64,000 bases of DNA from the NCBI GenBank assembly GCA_045642465.1, contig JAZUIY010000015.1:372001-436000 (forward strand). Direction: 5' to 3'. Below are positions 52,947 to 61,439 of the stretch, one piece after another. The notes beneath the pieces are model-generated. The model was not told the DNA's origin. It saw nothing but the letters and a program-made list of their open reading frames with translations, and did no database searches. A program made the position numbers and the translations under genes. Each line of letters begins with the position of its first letter. Within the stretch, counting starts at the first letter, position 1. The DNA is from RUG420 sp045642465. Lineage in GTDB: Bacteria > Bacillota > Clostridia > Oscillospirales > Acutalibacteraceae.

Positions 52947-53671
52947 CACCTTTTTTCATGGCTTGGTCCATGTTTCTTTGGATTCCTTGTCCTAGCAAAA
53001 AATGGGATGATGGGAAAAAACAGCAAATGCTGCTCTGCCTGCCTCTGATTGGTATCATCATTGGCTTCCTTTGGGCCGGTATTACCTGCCTTTTGGGCTT
53101 TGCCCACTACAGCTTTATCCCATCGGCAGTAGCCTGCATTGTGCCATGGCTGCTGACTGGGTTTATGCATCTGGACGGTTATATGGACTGCGCAGATGCG
53201 GTACTGTCTTTTAAAGATCAGGACAAAAAACTGGAAATCCTGAAGGATACCCACGTGGGTTCTTTTGCTGTTATTGCCATGGTTATTTTAGGCGTGCTGC
53301 AATTTGCCACCTTCCTGCAGGGCATTCCGTTTTTGGCTTTGTTTTTCCTTCCGGTGATGAGCCGGGCACTTTCCGTACTCTTTATTCTGGCTTCCAAACC
53401 GTTGCCAACCAGTTCCTATGTGGGCTTGGTTGAAGGGAAAGTGAAGGCAGGTTATTACGGATTCCTTACACTTTTGTTTGTCTTCTGTGCCGTAGGCCTG
53501 GTTCTCTTCTGCAGCTTTGCTACCATGGTGGCTGCCTTTATTGGCCTGCTGGTAGAACTGCTGATTATTCTTTATTTGCGCCATAACTTGGGCGGCATGT
53601 CCGGAGACATTTCCGGCGCTGCCATTACAGCCGGAGAATTGGCCATGCTGATGGCAATTTCCTTGGTATAA
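52943..53671 (+). CDS. cobS: Cobalamin synthase (adenosylcobinamide-GDP ribazoletransferase)
   Basis: 242 residues, about six to seven membrane helices. GFMHLDGYMDCADAVLS is the CobS counterpart of the metal-binding HLDGLADTADG motif, and KDTHVGSFAVIA follows as in the family. It joins adenosylcobinamide-GDP and alpha-ribazole phosphate at the membrane. Confidence 0.93.
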   Translation: MTPFFMAWSMFLWIPCPSKKWDDGKKQQMLLCLPLIGIIIGFLWAGITCLLGFAHYSFIPSAVACIVPWLLTGFMHLDGYMDCADAVLSFKDQDKKLEILKDTHVGSFAVIAMVILGVLQFATFLQGIPFLALFFLPVMSRALSVLFILASKPLPTSSYVGLVEGKVKAGYYGFLTLLFVFCAVGLVLFCSFATMVAAFIGLLVELLIILYLRHNLGGMSGDISGAAITAGELAMLMAISLV

Positions 53672-53684
53672 AAGGAGAAACAAA

Positions 53685-54044
53685 ATGACATTTATTATTG
53701 GGGGCGCTTACCAGGGGAAACTGGATTACGCCAAAGAACACTTCGGCCTTACCGAAGTAGATATCTTTGAGTGCACTGACGACGGAAGTTTAGATCTTTC
53801 CAAAAAGTGTATTCACCACTTTGAACAATATACCCGCTATTGCTTCCAAAACGGCATTACGGAACTGCCGGACTTTCCGGAAGACGCCATTATCATTATG
53901 GACGACATCTTCTGTGGCGTGGTTCCAATTGACCGGGACATCCGTCTCTGGCGAGAACATGCCGGCCGTATGGGCGCTGCTGTTACCCGAAAGGCTGACA
54001 GCGTTATCCGCATTTTCTGCGGTTTGCCACAGGTGCTGAAATGA
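53685..54044 (+). CDS. Short CobU-like protein
   Basis: 119 residues with a P-loop-like start (IIGGAYQGKLDYAKE) and a CobU-type ending (FCGVVPIDRDIRLWREHAGRMG, then VIRIFCGLPQVLK). It lacks the internal region that holds the guanylation His in full CobU (about 180 residues). It may be a degenerate paralogue or a kinase-only or regulatory partner of cobU. AAAGGAG lies eight bases before the ATG. Confidence 0.75.
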   Translation: MTFIIGGAYQGKLDYAKEHFGLTEVDIFECTDDGSLDLSKKCIHHFEQYTRYCFQNGITELPDFPEDAIIIMDDIFCGVVPIDRDIRLWREHAGRMGAAVTRKADSVIRIFCGLPQVLK

Positions 54045-54652
54045 AACTCTACCTGCTAAGACACGGCGTAACGGTGGCCAACGAGAATTGGCTCTATTGC
54101 GGCCATATGGATTCTCCCCTTGCAGAAGCGGGGAAGGCGGAACTACGTGAAAAGTCTCGCCAGCCGAACTATATGGCCTTAAATAGCCTCCTAGACCACC
54201 AGAATGCAGGAATTTCCGTCTACACTACGGGAATGACCCGAACCGAGGAAACCTTACAGGAATTGTTCGGGGACAGACCCCATCAGGTGTTAGAAAATAT
54301 GAAAGAAATGAACTTTGGTATTTTTGAAGGCTTCGCCTATGAAACCTTGAAAGAGGATCCGGTTTATGTGGAATGGTGCAGCGGGGACAACTACGCCAAC
54401 ATCCCACCGGAAGGGGAATCCGGCAACCAAATGATTGCCAGAGTTTTGGATGCCTTCCGTTCCTTAGAAGAAAAGGACGAAGATGCCTTGGTTATCTGCC
54501 ATGGCGGTCCCATTGCAGCCATTATGGCCTACCTCTTCCCAGAGGAAGAGAAAACCCGTTTTGACTGGCAGCCAAAGGGTGGGGAAGGATACACCCTAAC
54601 ATGGGAAAACAATGTTTGGTCCTATGTTCCATTTCCAAAGGAAGGACTATAA
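54041..54652 (+). CDS. Histidine phosphatase, alpha-ribazole phosphatase type
   Basis: 203 residues with the branch-1 histidine phosphatase motif LRHGVTVANE, the proton donor region MKEMNFGIFEG and the second His in VICHGGPIAAI. In an operon with cobT, cobU and cobS it most likely is CobC, removing phosphate from ribazole phosphate. The stop of the previous gene overlaps its ATG. Confidence 0.88.
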   Translation: MKLYLLRHGVTVANENWLYCGHMDSPLAEAGKAELREKSRQPNYMALNSLLDHQNAGISVYTTGMTRTEETLQELFGDRPHQVLENMKEMNFGIFEGFAYETLKEDPVYVEWCSGDNYANIPPEGESGNQMIARVLDAFRSLEEKDEDALVICHGGPIAAIMAYLFPEEEKTRFDWQPKGGEGYTLTWENNVWSYVPFPKEGL

Positions 54653-54665
54653 TTAGGATTTCAAT

Positions 54666-55254
54666 ATGCGGACAGAAGTAACTCCAATTCCGGTTGGACG
54701 GATTATAGAGAAACTGGATTCTTACCTTAATAGGAATGACTATGATGCAGCAGAACGCCATTTGAAGTATTGGATTTCTGAAGCAGAATTAGGTCACGAT
54801 ATGCGCGGAAAACTAGCCCTACTGAATGAACAGATTGGGCTTTACCGTAAAACAGAGAAAGAGCCGGAATGCCTCCGTGTAATATCGGATGCCATATCCC
54901 TTGCAGACGCTATGGACATGGAACAATCTGTTACCTATGGCACCACACTGGTTAATGCTGCCACAGGATATAAGGCATTTGGAAAAGCAGGAAAACGGCG
55001 CTCTTGAAGTGGCCATTACCTGTTTGAACCTTGCGGATCTGATTGCCGCTGAATTGGGATTGGAAAACGGTGCGGAACAAATTGAAAAACAACTGCAAAA
55101 AGCAGAAAAATTACTATACACAGAGAACTTGACCAGAGACGGATACTATGCTTTCGTCTGTGAAAAGTGTGCACCTGTGTTTGGATACTACGGCTACTTT
55201 TTGACAGAACAAGAACTCTATCGGAGGGCGAAGGACATCTATGAACGGGCTTGA
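54666..55254 (+). pseudogene. TPR-type protein gene with internal deletion and frameshift
   Basis: The first frame (54666-55007) reads as the start of a tetratricopeptide-like protein up to GYKAFGKAG and then stops. A second frame reads on from about 54985 as NGALEVAITCLNLADLIAAE... to GYYAFVCEKCAPVFGYYGYF and ends at 55254, as expected for the C-terminus of the same family. The family normally has one or more further TPR helices between these blocks, so a segment of roughly 100-150 bases seems to have been lost with a frame change. It pairs with the DUF4037 gene downstream, which overlaps it by 14 bases and appears intact. Confidence 0.72.
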
Positions 55255-56191
55255 ACTATCCAGGGAATATTATGAAAAATTCGGTAAGCCTATGCTGGAA
55301 TCCGAATTTGCCGATATTCTCCCGTTCCTTGCCGCAGGTTTTGTGGGAAGCGGATCGGAACGTTACGGGTTTGATGATGAAGTATCCCGGGACCACGATT
55401 TTGAACCCGGATTTTGTATTTTTCTTCCCGGTGAGGACGTTGTGGACAGCAGACGTGCATTTCAGTTGGAACGCGCCTACGCCAAACTCCCGCAGAAATA
55501 TGCCGGCATCAAGCGGCAGCGGATTTCTCCGGTGGGGGGAAACCGAAATGGTGTCATTCGAATAGAGGAGTTCTATTTGAAAGCAATTGGCTCAGCCAAC
55601 GGAAAACTTTCATTGGAACAATGGTTGAGACTTCCGGATTACGCATTGGCAGAGGCCGTAAATGGAGACGTATACTTTGATAATTACGGCGCGTTTTCAA
55701 AAATCAGAGAAAACTTAATTTGCATGCCGGAGGACATCAAGTTAAAACGCATAGCGGGAAATCTTTTGATTATGGCGCAGGCCGGACAATATAACTTTGT
55801 ACGCTGCATAAAGCATGGTGAACCTGAGGCGGCACAGCTTGCCTGTGTGGAATTCGTAAACGCTACAATAAAAACGAATTTCCTGTTGCAAGACAGATAT
55901 ATGCCGTATTACAAATGGAGTTTCCGGGCTCTTCGAGACCTTGTGGGCACAGGGGAACTGGCAGAAAAACTGTCGTTTTTGCTGTTTGGTGATAACAAGG
56001 ATAGTGCGGTTGCAAAGCAAAAGTATGACCTTATTGAAGAAATTGCGTCCGAGACAATTACCAAGCTTCAGGACAGGAACCTGACAGATGCCATATGTGC
56101 TGATTTGGAAAAGCATGCCTATTCTGTCAATGACAAAATTGCTGACACAAATATTCGCAATATGAATATTCTTATTGCTGTAGGTGAATAA
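55241..56191 (+). CDS. DUF4037 protein, nucleotidyltransferase-like
   Basis: 316 residues. GFVGSGSERYGFDDEVSRDHD fits the GS...D.D pattern of nucleotidyltransferase folds, with a second acidic region at the FDNYGAFSKIRENL helix. Members usually sit beside a TPR/DUF4125 protein, as here with the broken gene upstream. Substrate unknown. Confidence 0.78.
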   Translation: MNGLELSREYYEKFGKPMLESEFADILPFLAAGFVGSGSERYGFDDEVSRDHDFEPGFCIFLPGEDVVDSRRAFQLERAYAKLPQKYAGIKRQRISPVGGNRNGVIRIEEFYLKAIGSANGKLSLEQWLRLPDYALAEAVNGDVYFDNYGAFSKIRENLICMPEDIKLKRIAGNLLIMAQAGQYNFVRCIKHGEPEAAQLACVEFVNATIKTNFLLQDRYMPYYKWSFRALRDLVGTGELAEKLSFLLFGDNKDSAVAKQKYDLIEEIASETITKLQDRNLTDAICADLEKHAYSVNDKIADTNIRNMNILIAVGE

Positions 56192-56202
56192 AACAAAATA
56201 AC

Positions 56203-56237
56203 AAAAACACGGCGGCAGGGAAAACTCCCTGCCGCCG
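56203..56237 (-). terminator. Rho-independent terminator of the DUF2284-RACo-TetR operon
   Basis: The stem CGGCGGCAGGG/CCCTGCCGCCG is followed by a T-run only when read on the minus strand. Confidence 0.82.
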
Positions 56238-56253
56238 GGTTGTCGTTAGGTAT

Positions 56254-56790
56254 TTATTCTGTTTCGTTAAATAAAGCGCAACCGGTATAAGCAATGGTCA
56301 TTGGACCATAGTTATATTCCATACCGTTGTCTCTGCAAACCTGGGTGACAAAGAGGCCGTAACCTTCCATGGAGGACATGGCCTTTTCCGGGAACTTACA
56401 AGGTTCCGGATAAGCACATTTCCGGCAGACGCGGCAGCCACCGGCACCCAGTACCAAGCAGTCCGGATGCTCTGCTTTTAATTTTTCGGCAAAGTCTATG
56501 AGGGCTTTTCGATGGTTTTCTTCGGTTTCAGCGTAGGCACGAACATCAATGGTTTTAGACAGTTCACCGACGGTCTGCAAAATAACACCCTTGGAAAACT
56601 TCTTCATTCGTTCCGTGCATTCTTCCAAGGTGCCACAGGCAGGAGGACAGGTCCAGTTGTGGCCATAGGCATGACATTTGTCAGCGGCACAGGTGTCCCG
56701 AACCCAAGTGGCAGGTTCCAAGGTGCTTGGATCCAACGGTCCTACGTGGGTAAATCCACATTCTTTTGCAAGTTCTAATACGTCAGCCAT
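56254..56790 (-). CDS. DUF2284 metal-binding protein
   Basis: 178 residues with many Cys: VRDTCAADKCHAYGHNWTC, PPACGTLEEC and AGGCRVCRKCAYPEPC. This pattern is the DUF2284 hallmark and is likely to bind FeS clusters. In anaerobes it often neighbours corrinoid methyltransferase genes, as here. Biochemical role not established. AAGGAGG precedes the ATG, 12 bp after the RACo stop. Confidence 0.88.
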   Translation of the reverse strand: MADVLELAKECGFTHVGPLDPSTLEPATWVRDTCAADKCHAYGHNWTCPPACGTLEECTERMKKFSKGVILQTVGELSKTIDVRAYAETEENHRKALIDFAEKLKAEHPDCLVLGAGGCRVCRKCAYPEPCKFPEKAMSSMEGYGLFVTQVCRDNGMEYNYGPMTIAYTGCALFNETE

Positions 56791-56802
56791 AGGTAGTCCT
56801 CC

Positions 56803-58278
56803 TTATTCGGTAAAGTTCATGTTTTTGGCAAAGCAGTGCATAAAGTTATCTAAGTTTGCCAGTTCAATAAATTCAATTTTCTCTTTCAGTTCGCCGGACT
56901 TTTGGAATTCCTCTCGGTCTGCTGCCATCATTTTGGAACCGGTACCGGCGGCGTTGCCGATTGGCTTAATTTTGCCATCCAATACCATTGGCAGAAGGCC
57001 AATGCGGCAGGCACTTTTTGGGTTCATAAAGGAACCGAAGGCACCGGCCAAGAGGACTTCCTCAATGTCTGCTACTTGGAATTGCAGCTGCTCTGCCATG
57101 AGTTCAATGCCTGCGGCAATGGCACCCTTGGCAAGCATGACTTCTCGAATATCATTTTGGGTAATGTAAACGGAGTCGGTTAAAGCAATGAAACGGTCTC
57201 CGTCTTTTTCTTCTTCTGCCTTAATACGGCCACGCTTATTAATGAGCTTTAAGTCTAAGGCACAGGCAATGGCATCAATGAGGCCGGAACCGCAGATGCC
57301 CTTGGCTTCGCCGCCACCAATGGTGGAGCAGACCAGTTTGTCATTTTCCACCCAAACGTGGTCAATGGCTCCCGGGGCACCCCGCATGCCAAACTTGATT
57401 TTGGCACCTTCCAGTGCCGGGCCTGCTGCTGTGGAGCAGGCGGTCATGCGGTCTTTGTTCCCCAAAACCATTTCCCCGTTGGTGCCAATGTCTACCATTA
57501 AGGTCAGTTTGTCATTTTCATATAACTTGGTGGAAATGACACAGCCCATGGTGTCGGCACCGACGTAGCCGGCAATGTCCGGAATAATGAGTAAATCTGC
57601 GTTTTCACAGATGGATAAGTATTCTTTGGCAGGAACCACATCGGTTTTTACAATCACCGGATCAAATGGAACTGCACTTAAATTTTTCGGGTTAATTCCC
57701 ATAAAGAGCTGTTGCATGGCAGGGTTGGCAACTACGCAAATGACCCCAACGTCAGCAGGGGAGATGGATGCTTTTTCACAGACTTCCGTAATGAGGGAAG
57801 TCATGCCATCCCGGATGACATCTTTTTGGGCATCCAAGGCGTTGTCCAACGCTGCCTGAATGCGGGAAATGACATCTGCGCCATACGGCTGCTGCGGGTT
57901 TACCATACTGGCACTGGCCAGTTCTTTGCCGTTGGTGCCATCCAACAGGAAGCACACAACCGTAGTGGTACCAATGTCAAAGGCCAACAGGTAGCCCGGC
58001 TTTAACGGGTTCATGGTGAGTGCCACGTCCAAACCCGCAGTCATAATGTTGGTCTTGTCTTTGTCTTTCAGCAACTGGACCGTCATGTCACGGTCCACTT
58101 TGGTCTGACAGGCCAAGACCTCTTTGCCGTCTACCAGCACCTTGCATTTCCCGCAAGTGCCGAAGCCGCCACACGGGGCCTCCGGCGCCAATCCCTTTTC
58201 TCGGAGTACCTCTAATAGGTTAGCTCCCTCCGGGGCGGGTATTAATTTTTCTCCCGGTTTCACAGTGACAACAAACAT
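56803..58278 (-). CDS. Reductive activator of corrinoid proteins (RACo-type)
   Basis: 491 residues. The N-terminal [2Fe-2S] ferredoxin domain has CGGFGTCGKCKVLV, then CQTKV. The middle and C-terminal ASKHA ATPase domain carries AFDIGTTTVVCFLLDG, LMVDIGTNGEMVLG and LLAGAFGSFM (DUF4445/COG3894). It returns oxidised Co(II) corrinoid to Co(I) in an ATP-dependent reduction. The C-terminal 2x[4Fe-4S] domain of RamA is absent. It is transcribed with the TetR gene (11 bp apart) and DUF2284. Confidence 0.93.
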   Translation of the reverse strand: MFVVTVKPGEKLIPAPEGANLLEVLREKGLAPEAPCGGFGTCGKCKVLVDGKEVLACQTKVDRDMTVQLLKDKDKTNIMTAGLDVALTMNPLKPGYLLAFDIGTTTVVCFLLDGTNGKELASASMVNPQQPYGADVISRIQAALDNALDAQKDVIRDGMTSLITEVCEKASISPADVGVICVVANPAMQQLFMGINPKNLSAVPFDPVIVKTDVVPAKEYLSICENADLLIIPDIAGYVGADTMGCVISTKLYENDKLTLMVDIGTNGEMVLGNKDRMTACSTAAGPALEGAKIKFGMRGAPGAIDHVWVENDKLVCSTIGGGEAKGICGSGLIDAIACALDLKLINKRGRIKAEEEKDGDRFIALTDSVYITQNDIREVMLAKGAIAAGIELMAEQLQFQVADIEEVLLAGAFGSFMNPKSACRIGLLPMVLDGKIKPIGNAAGTGSKMMAADREEFQKSGELKEKIEFIELANLDNFMHCFAKNMNFTE

Positions 58279-58288
58279 AGTAATACTC

Positions 58289-58864
58289 CTATTTTATACC
58301 TTGGTCTTCACTGATGAAGCCATAGGAATTGAAGATGATGTTTTTGGTGTAATGGGCCATTTTTTCAGCCGGAATGGCACAGTTGGTATCTCCCCAGTGC
58401 AGGAGCAATCCTACGATACCGTTAAAAATATAAGGGAAGAGCAAATCAATTTTTTCCGGCTCTGCGTGAAACAGTGCCACCCAGTCATGTTCGCACTTTT
58501 CTCTGGCAAATTCTTTCAGATGCTGGTAAAACTTGGAATTCATGTTTTTCGGAAGCAATCGGAGTAAATCCTTTTCCTGCTCACAGATTTTGAACAGGTC
58601 CAAAAGGAACGGTTCTATATCCGGTTCCTCCGAATAGGTGTCCAAAAGTGGAATGAGCTTGTTGAGGCAAATTTGATTGAGATGATCAATCATATCTGCA
58701 ATATCTTTGTAGTGTAAATAAAAGGTTCCACGTCCCACATCTGCCTGTTTTACCAGTTCGGAAACCGAAATCTTTTCTGCCGGTTTTTCTTGTAACAAGG
58801 CCAATAATGCGTCTTTTAAAATGGCCTCGGTCCGCTTGACGCGACGGTCCTCTTTCTCACCCAT
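58289..58864 (-). CDS. TetR-family regulator of the methyltransferase locus
   Basis: 191 residues. The helix-turn-helix is ISVSELVKQADVGRGTFYLHY; the C-terminal half has the TetR_C_7-like layout (FYQHLKEFAREKCEHDW). It diverges from the UroD-family methyltransferase gene and probably controls both directions. GGAGGAGG precedes the ATG. Confidence 0.9.
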   Translation of the reverse strand: MGEKEDRRVKRTEAILKDALLALLQEKPAEKISVSELVKQADVGRGTFYLHYKDIADMIDHLNQICLNKLIPLLDTYSEEPDIEPFLLDLFKICEQEKDLLRLLPKNMNSKFYQHLKEFAREKCEHDWVALFHAEPEKIDLLFPYIFNGIVGLLLHWGDTNCAIPAEKMAHYTKNIIFNSYGFISEDQGIK

Positions 58865-58891
58865 GTCATATCCTCCTCCTCAAAAAGATAA

Positions 58892-59041
58892 TGAACAAGT
58901 GTTTATTATCTTCATCCTAGCCCAAAGTGCAATTTTTTTCTACACTTTCCTACATAATGGACAAAACAATAGATATGTGTTCAGTAATAGACAAGGGTAA
59001 ACGGATTGAATATTGAGCCTGAAATTGTTCTTTTCTATGAT
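58892..59041 (+). promoter_or_regulatory. Operator candidate and promoter in the TetR/methyltransferase gap
   Basis: The near-palindrome TGAACA-AG-TGTTTA (58892-58905) lies just upstream of the TetR gene. A further TGTTCA half-site is at 58978-58983. Rightward promoter: TTGAGC (59013-59018), 17 bases, TATGAT (59036-59041), ahead of the UroD-family gene with its AAAGGAGGAGG Shine-Dalgarno. Confidence 0.55.
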
Positions 59042-59089
59042 GAAAGTAGGACATTTCGGTTCATTTTTTAAAGGAGGAGGAAATAGACT

Positions 59090-60256
59090 ATGTCCAAGAC
59101 ATTTGACGAAAAAAAGTTGCGCCTTAAAACGGCTATGGAAAAGGGCACACCAGATAGAGTTCCGGTATTCCCTATCATGGACCAGTATGCTGTTTTGGCC
59201 AACGACATCAACTTGATTGATGCCTACACCAAAAACCCACTTTTGCCAGCAAAAGCTGTACAGATGATGTATGACCGTGGAGTCTATCTGGATGGTATTT
59301 ACGGTACTTCCAACATGATTCCGTTCAAGGCAATTGCCCACATGGGTGAAGGGGTTTATACCCTTCAGGAAAAAGGTATCATGACCAAGGGCTCTGCTGG
59401 TGTTACTATGAATCCAGAGGAATACCCAGAACTGATTGCAGATCCGTTTGATTTCTTGCTTTCCAAAGCTATGCCAAGAAAGTTCGAAAAACTGTCCCGC
59501 ATGAGTCGTGAAGAAGTAGCTAAAACTTACCGCAAGGTATTGTTGGACACCGCTCTTTTCGAAATTTATGACAAGTTCACCATTGAATACATTGAAAAAG
59601 TGGTTCAGACCCCTGTAGTAGCAAAGGCATGCATGATGGTTCCACAGTGCATTATTCTTGACTACTTGAGAGACTTTGCCGGTATTTCTAAGGACATCCG
59701 CAAGCAGCCAGAAAACGTATTGGCAGCCGGTAACGCAATGCTGGACGTAGTTCTTCCTGCATTGGTTCCACAGAAACTGGGTGTTCCAAACGACGGCTTT
59801 AACAACGTATTTATTCCGCTGCACCTGCCGACCTTCCTGCGTCCACAGGACTATAAGGAATATTATCATCCGACCTTTGTCTTCCTGACTCAGTATCTCG
59901 TTGACCATGGTTACAATGTTGTATACTTCATGGAAGCAAACTGGACTCCGTTCCTTGACTACTTACAGGAATTGCCAGACGGCAACATCACCTGCATCTT
60001 CGAACAGGGCGATTTAGTAGACATCAAGAAGAGAGTTGGCAACAAGGTAACCATCATGGGTGGTATGACCAACGAACTTTTGAAGACTGGTACCATTCAG
60101 CAGAATGTTGACCAGGCTAAATGGTGTCTTGATAATCTGGCTCCTGGCGGAAACTACATTTACGGTACAGACGTTAACCTGGTTTACAAAGATGACGCAA
60201 AGATTGAAAACCTGGTTGCTGCTACCCAGTACGTACACGAGTACGGCAAATATTAA
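59090..60256 (+). CDS. UroD-family methyltransferase (MtaA/corrinoid type)
   Basis: 388 residues in the uroporphyrinogen decarboxylase superfamily: RVPVFPIMDQYAVLAND at the start, YFMEANWTPFLDYL and CIFEQGDLVDIKKRVGNKVTIMGGM late. Members in acetogens and methanogens transfer methyl groups between methoxylated or methylated compounds, corrinoid proteins and carriers. No corrinoid-binding protein gene is in the window. Nearby RACo and methyl-THF transferase support a methyl-transfer role. Substrate unknown. Confidence 0.85.
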   Translation: MSKTFDEKKLRLKTAMEKGTPDRVPVFPIMDQYAVLANDINLIDAYTKNPLLPAKAVQMMYDRGVYLDGIYGTSNMIPFKAIAHMGEGVYTLQEKGIMTKGSAGVTMNPEEYPELIADPFDFLLSKAMPRKFEKLSRMSREEVAKTYRKVLLDTALFEIYDKFTIEYIEKVVQTPVVAKACMMVPQCIILDYLRDFAGISKDIRKQPENVLAAGNAMLDVVLPALVPQKLGVPNDGFNNVFIPLHLPTFLRPQDYKEYYHPTFVFLTQYLVDHGYNVVYFMEANWTPFLDYLQELPDGNITCIFEQGDLVDIKKRVGNKVTIMGGMTNELLKTGTIQQNVDQAKWCLDNLAPGGNYIYGTDVNLVYKDDAKIENLVAATQYVHEYGKY

Positions 60257-60271
60257 GAAGGAGGTAACACT

Positions 60272-60406
60272 ATGGATATTAATCAGAAAGTTGATCTTAG
60301 CGGTATTGCAAAGGACGTTCACAAGTTATTCCCATTCTGCCTGTTACCTTACAGTTTCTTCGAAATGTTGTTGAAATCTGTATTAACACTGGTATTTGTA
60401 AAATAA
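60272..60406 (+). CDS. 44-aa hydrophobic mini-protein
   Basis: An ATG at 60272 with AAGGAGGT six bases upstream opens a 44-codon frame ending at 60406. After a polar start (MDINQKVDLSGIAKDVHK), the rest is hydrophobic and aromatic (LFPFCLLPYSFFEMLLK). It lies 15 bp after the UroD-family gene. A similar-sized mini-gene stands next to the second UroD-family gene. No family recognised. Confidence 0.6.
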   Translation: MDINQKVDLSGIAKDVHKLFPFCLLPYSFFEMLLKSVLTLVFVK

Positions 60407-60423
60407 AATACAAATCATAATAA

Positions 60424-60459
60424 AAAGCCCGAGGAAGCTGACGTACTTCCTCGGGCTTT
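60424..60459. terminator. Bidirectional terminator
   Basis: The stem AAGCCCGAGGAAG/CTTCCTCGGGCTT (with ACGT loop region) is between the mini-protein gene and the convergent methyl-THF transferase gene; A- and T-rich flanks serve both strands. Confidence 0.9.
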
Positions 60460-60480
60460 GCGCTTTTATTGTTTCAGGGT

Positions 60481-61281
60481 TTATTTGAAGATACCCTTTC
60501 TGAATGCACGGTTATATTGTCTGCCGCCTACGTCTTCGCCGGTCATAGCGGAGTGAGCGTAGAGAATACCCATCATGGATGGGGAAGCAGGGTCCATGAT
60601 ACCGGAGTCAAGACCGGCGTCAATGGCTTCTGCCAAGCAAACCATGTTTACATACTTTCTGGCTGGCATGCCGAAAGAAATGTTGGAGATAGCACCGGTA
60701 ACCTTTACTTCCGGAGCGTAAGCATGGATCTGCTGAATGCAGTAAACGAAGTCATTCAGTGCAGAAGGAACAGTGGACAGGGACATAACACATGGGTCAA
60801 TGTGGAAGTTGCTGAGTTTAACGCCATACTTGTCAGCCTTGTCAATCATGCTCTTGGCAATGTCAATCTTCTTGTCGGAATCCAGAGGAATACCGTCCTG
60901 GTCACAGGTCAGACCAATAACGTTCCAGTCAGTGCCGGCAATGATTGGGAAGATGGTTTCACACTTGGTGCCTTCTTCGTTAACGGAGTTAACGCAACCA
61001 GGAACCTTTACTCTGCCTTCTTCCAGAATTCTCTTCAAAAGGAGAGGGTCCGGAGAGTCAATGCAAAGTGGGATGTCGGTTTCATCCTGCATGATGTCGA
61101 TGAGCCAGTTCATAGCGTCATATTCCAGTGCAGGTTCGGTTGCAGGTGCGCAGTCCAGAAAACCAGGCTTTGCAGGAAGCTGTGCTCTAACGCGTTCGCG
61201 GATTAAAGCTTCATCGCGCTCAGCAATAGCGGTTTTGATGGAAGGAATGGCACCGTTAATCTTTTCGCCAATAATAATCAT
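60481..61281 (-). CDS. Methyltetrahydrofolate:corrinoid methyltransferase (AcsE/MtrH-like)
   Basis: 266 residues. The pterin-binding TIM barrel starts IIIGEKINGAIPS, with the Asp of PLCIDSPDPLLL and Asn in VTGAISNISFGMPARK, as in AcsE and the folate domain of MetH. It moves methyl groups between methyl-THF and a corrinoid protein. Last gene of the operon that starts left of the acsB-like gene; AAAGGAG precedes the ATG. Confidence 0.9.
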   Translation of the reverse strand: MIIIGEKINGAIPSIKTAIAERDEALIRERVRAQLPAKPGFLDCAPATEPALEYDAMNWLIDIMQDETDIPLCIDSPDPLLLKRILEEGRVKVPGCVNSVNEEGTKCETIFPIIAGTDWNVIGLTCDQDGIPLDSDKKIDIAKSMIDKADKYGVKLSNFHIDPCVMSLSTVPSALNDFVYCIQQIHAYAPEVKVTGAISNISFGMPARKYVNMVCLAEAIDAGLDSGIMDPASPSMMGILYAHSAMTGEDVGGRQYNRAFRKGIFK

Positions 61282-61300
61282 AAGTTTTCTCCTTTATTTC

Positions 61301-61426
61301 TTAACCGTCCTTCAAAATCTGAAGGAAGAGAGGCATGAGCATCTTTTTAGCAGGCCAGAAATAAATTGGAAGAACCTTTCTTACCAGCTTGTTATATCCA
61401 TCCGGATAAGACAAATATTCTTTCAT
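61301..61426 (-). CDS. 41-aa mini-protein between methyltransferase genes
   Basis: Start at 61426 with AGGAGG nine bases upstream, stop at 61303-61301. The product has a basic, aromatic middle (NKLVRKVLPIYFWPAKKM) and a hydrophobic end (LMPLFLQILKDG). It sits between a UroD-family gene (14 bp upstream) and the methyl-THF transferase gene (20 bp downstream) in one operon. No family recognised; conserved position near a UroD-family gene, as with the 44-aa protein, is the main argument that it is real. Confidence 0.6.
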   Translation of the reverse strand: MKEYLSYPDGYNKLVRKVLPIYFWPAKKMLMPLFLQILKDG

Positions 61427-61439
61427 TTCTGTAACCTCC

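Noticed and set aside
58865..59089. Gene in the gap between TetR and the UroD-family gene
   Set aside because: No frame with a ribosome site; the gap is explained by operator-like repeats and the promoter.
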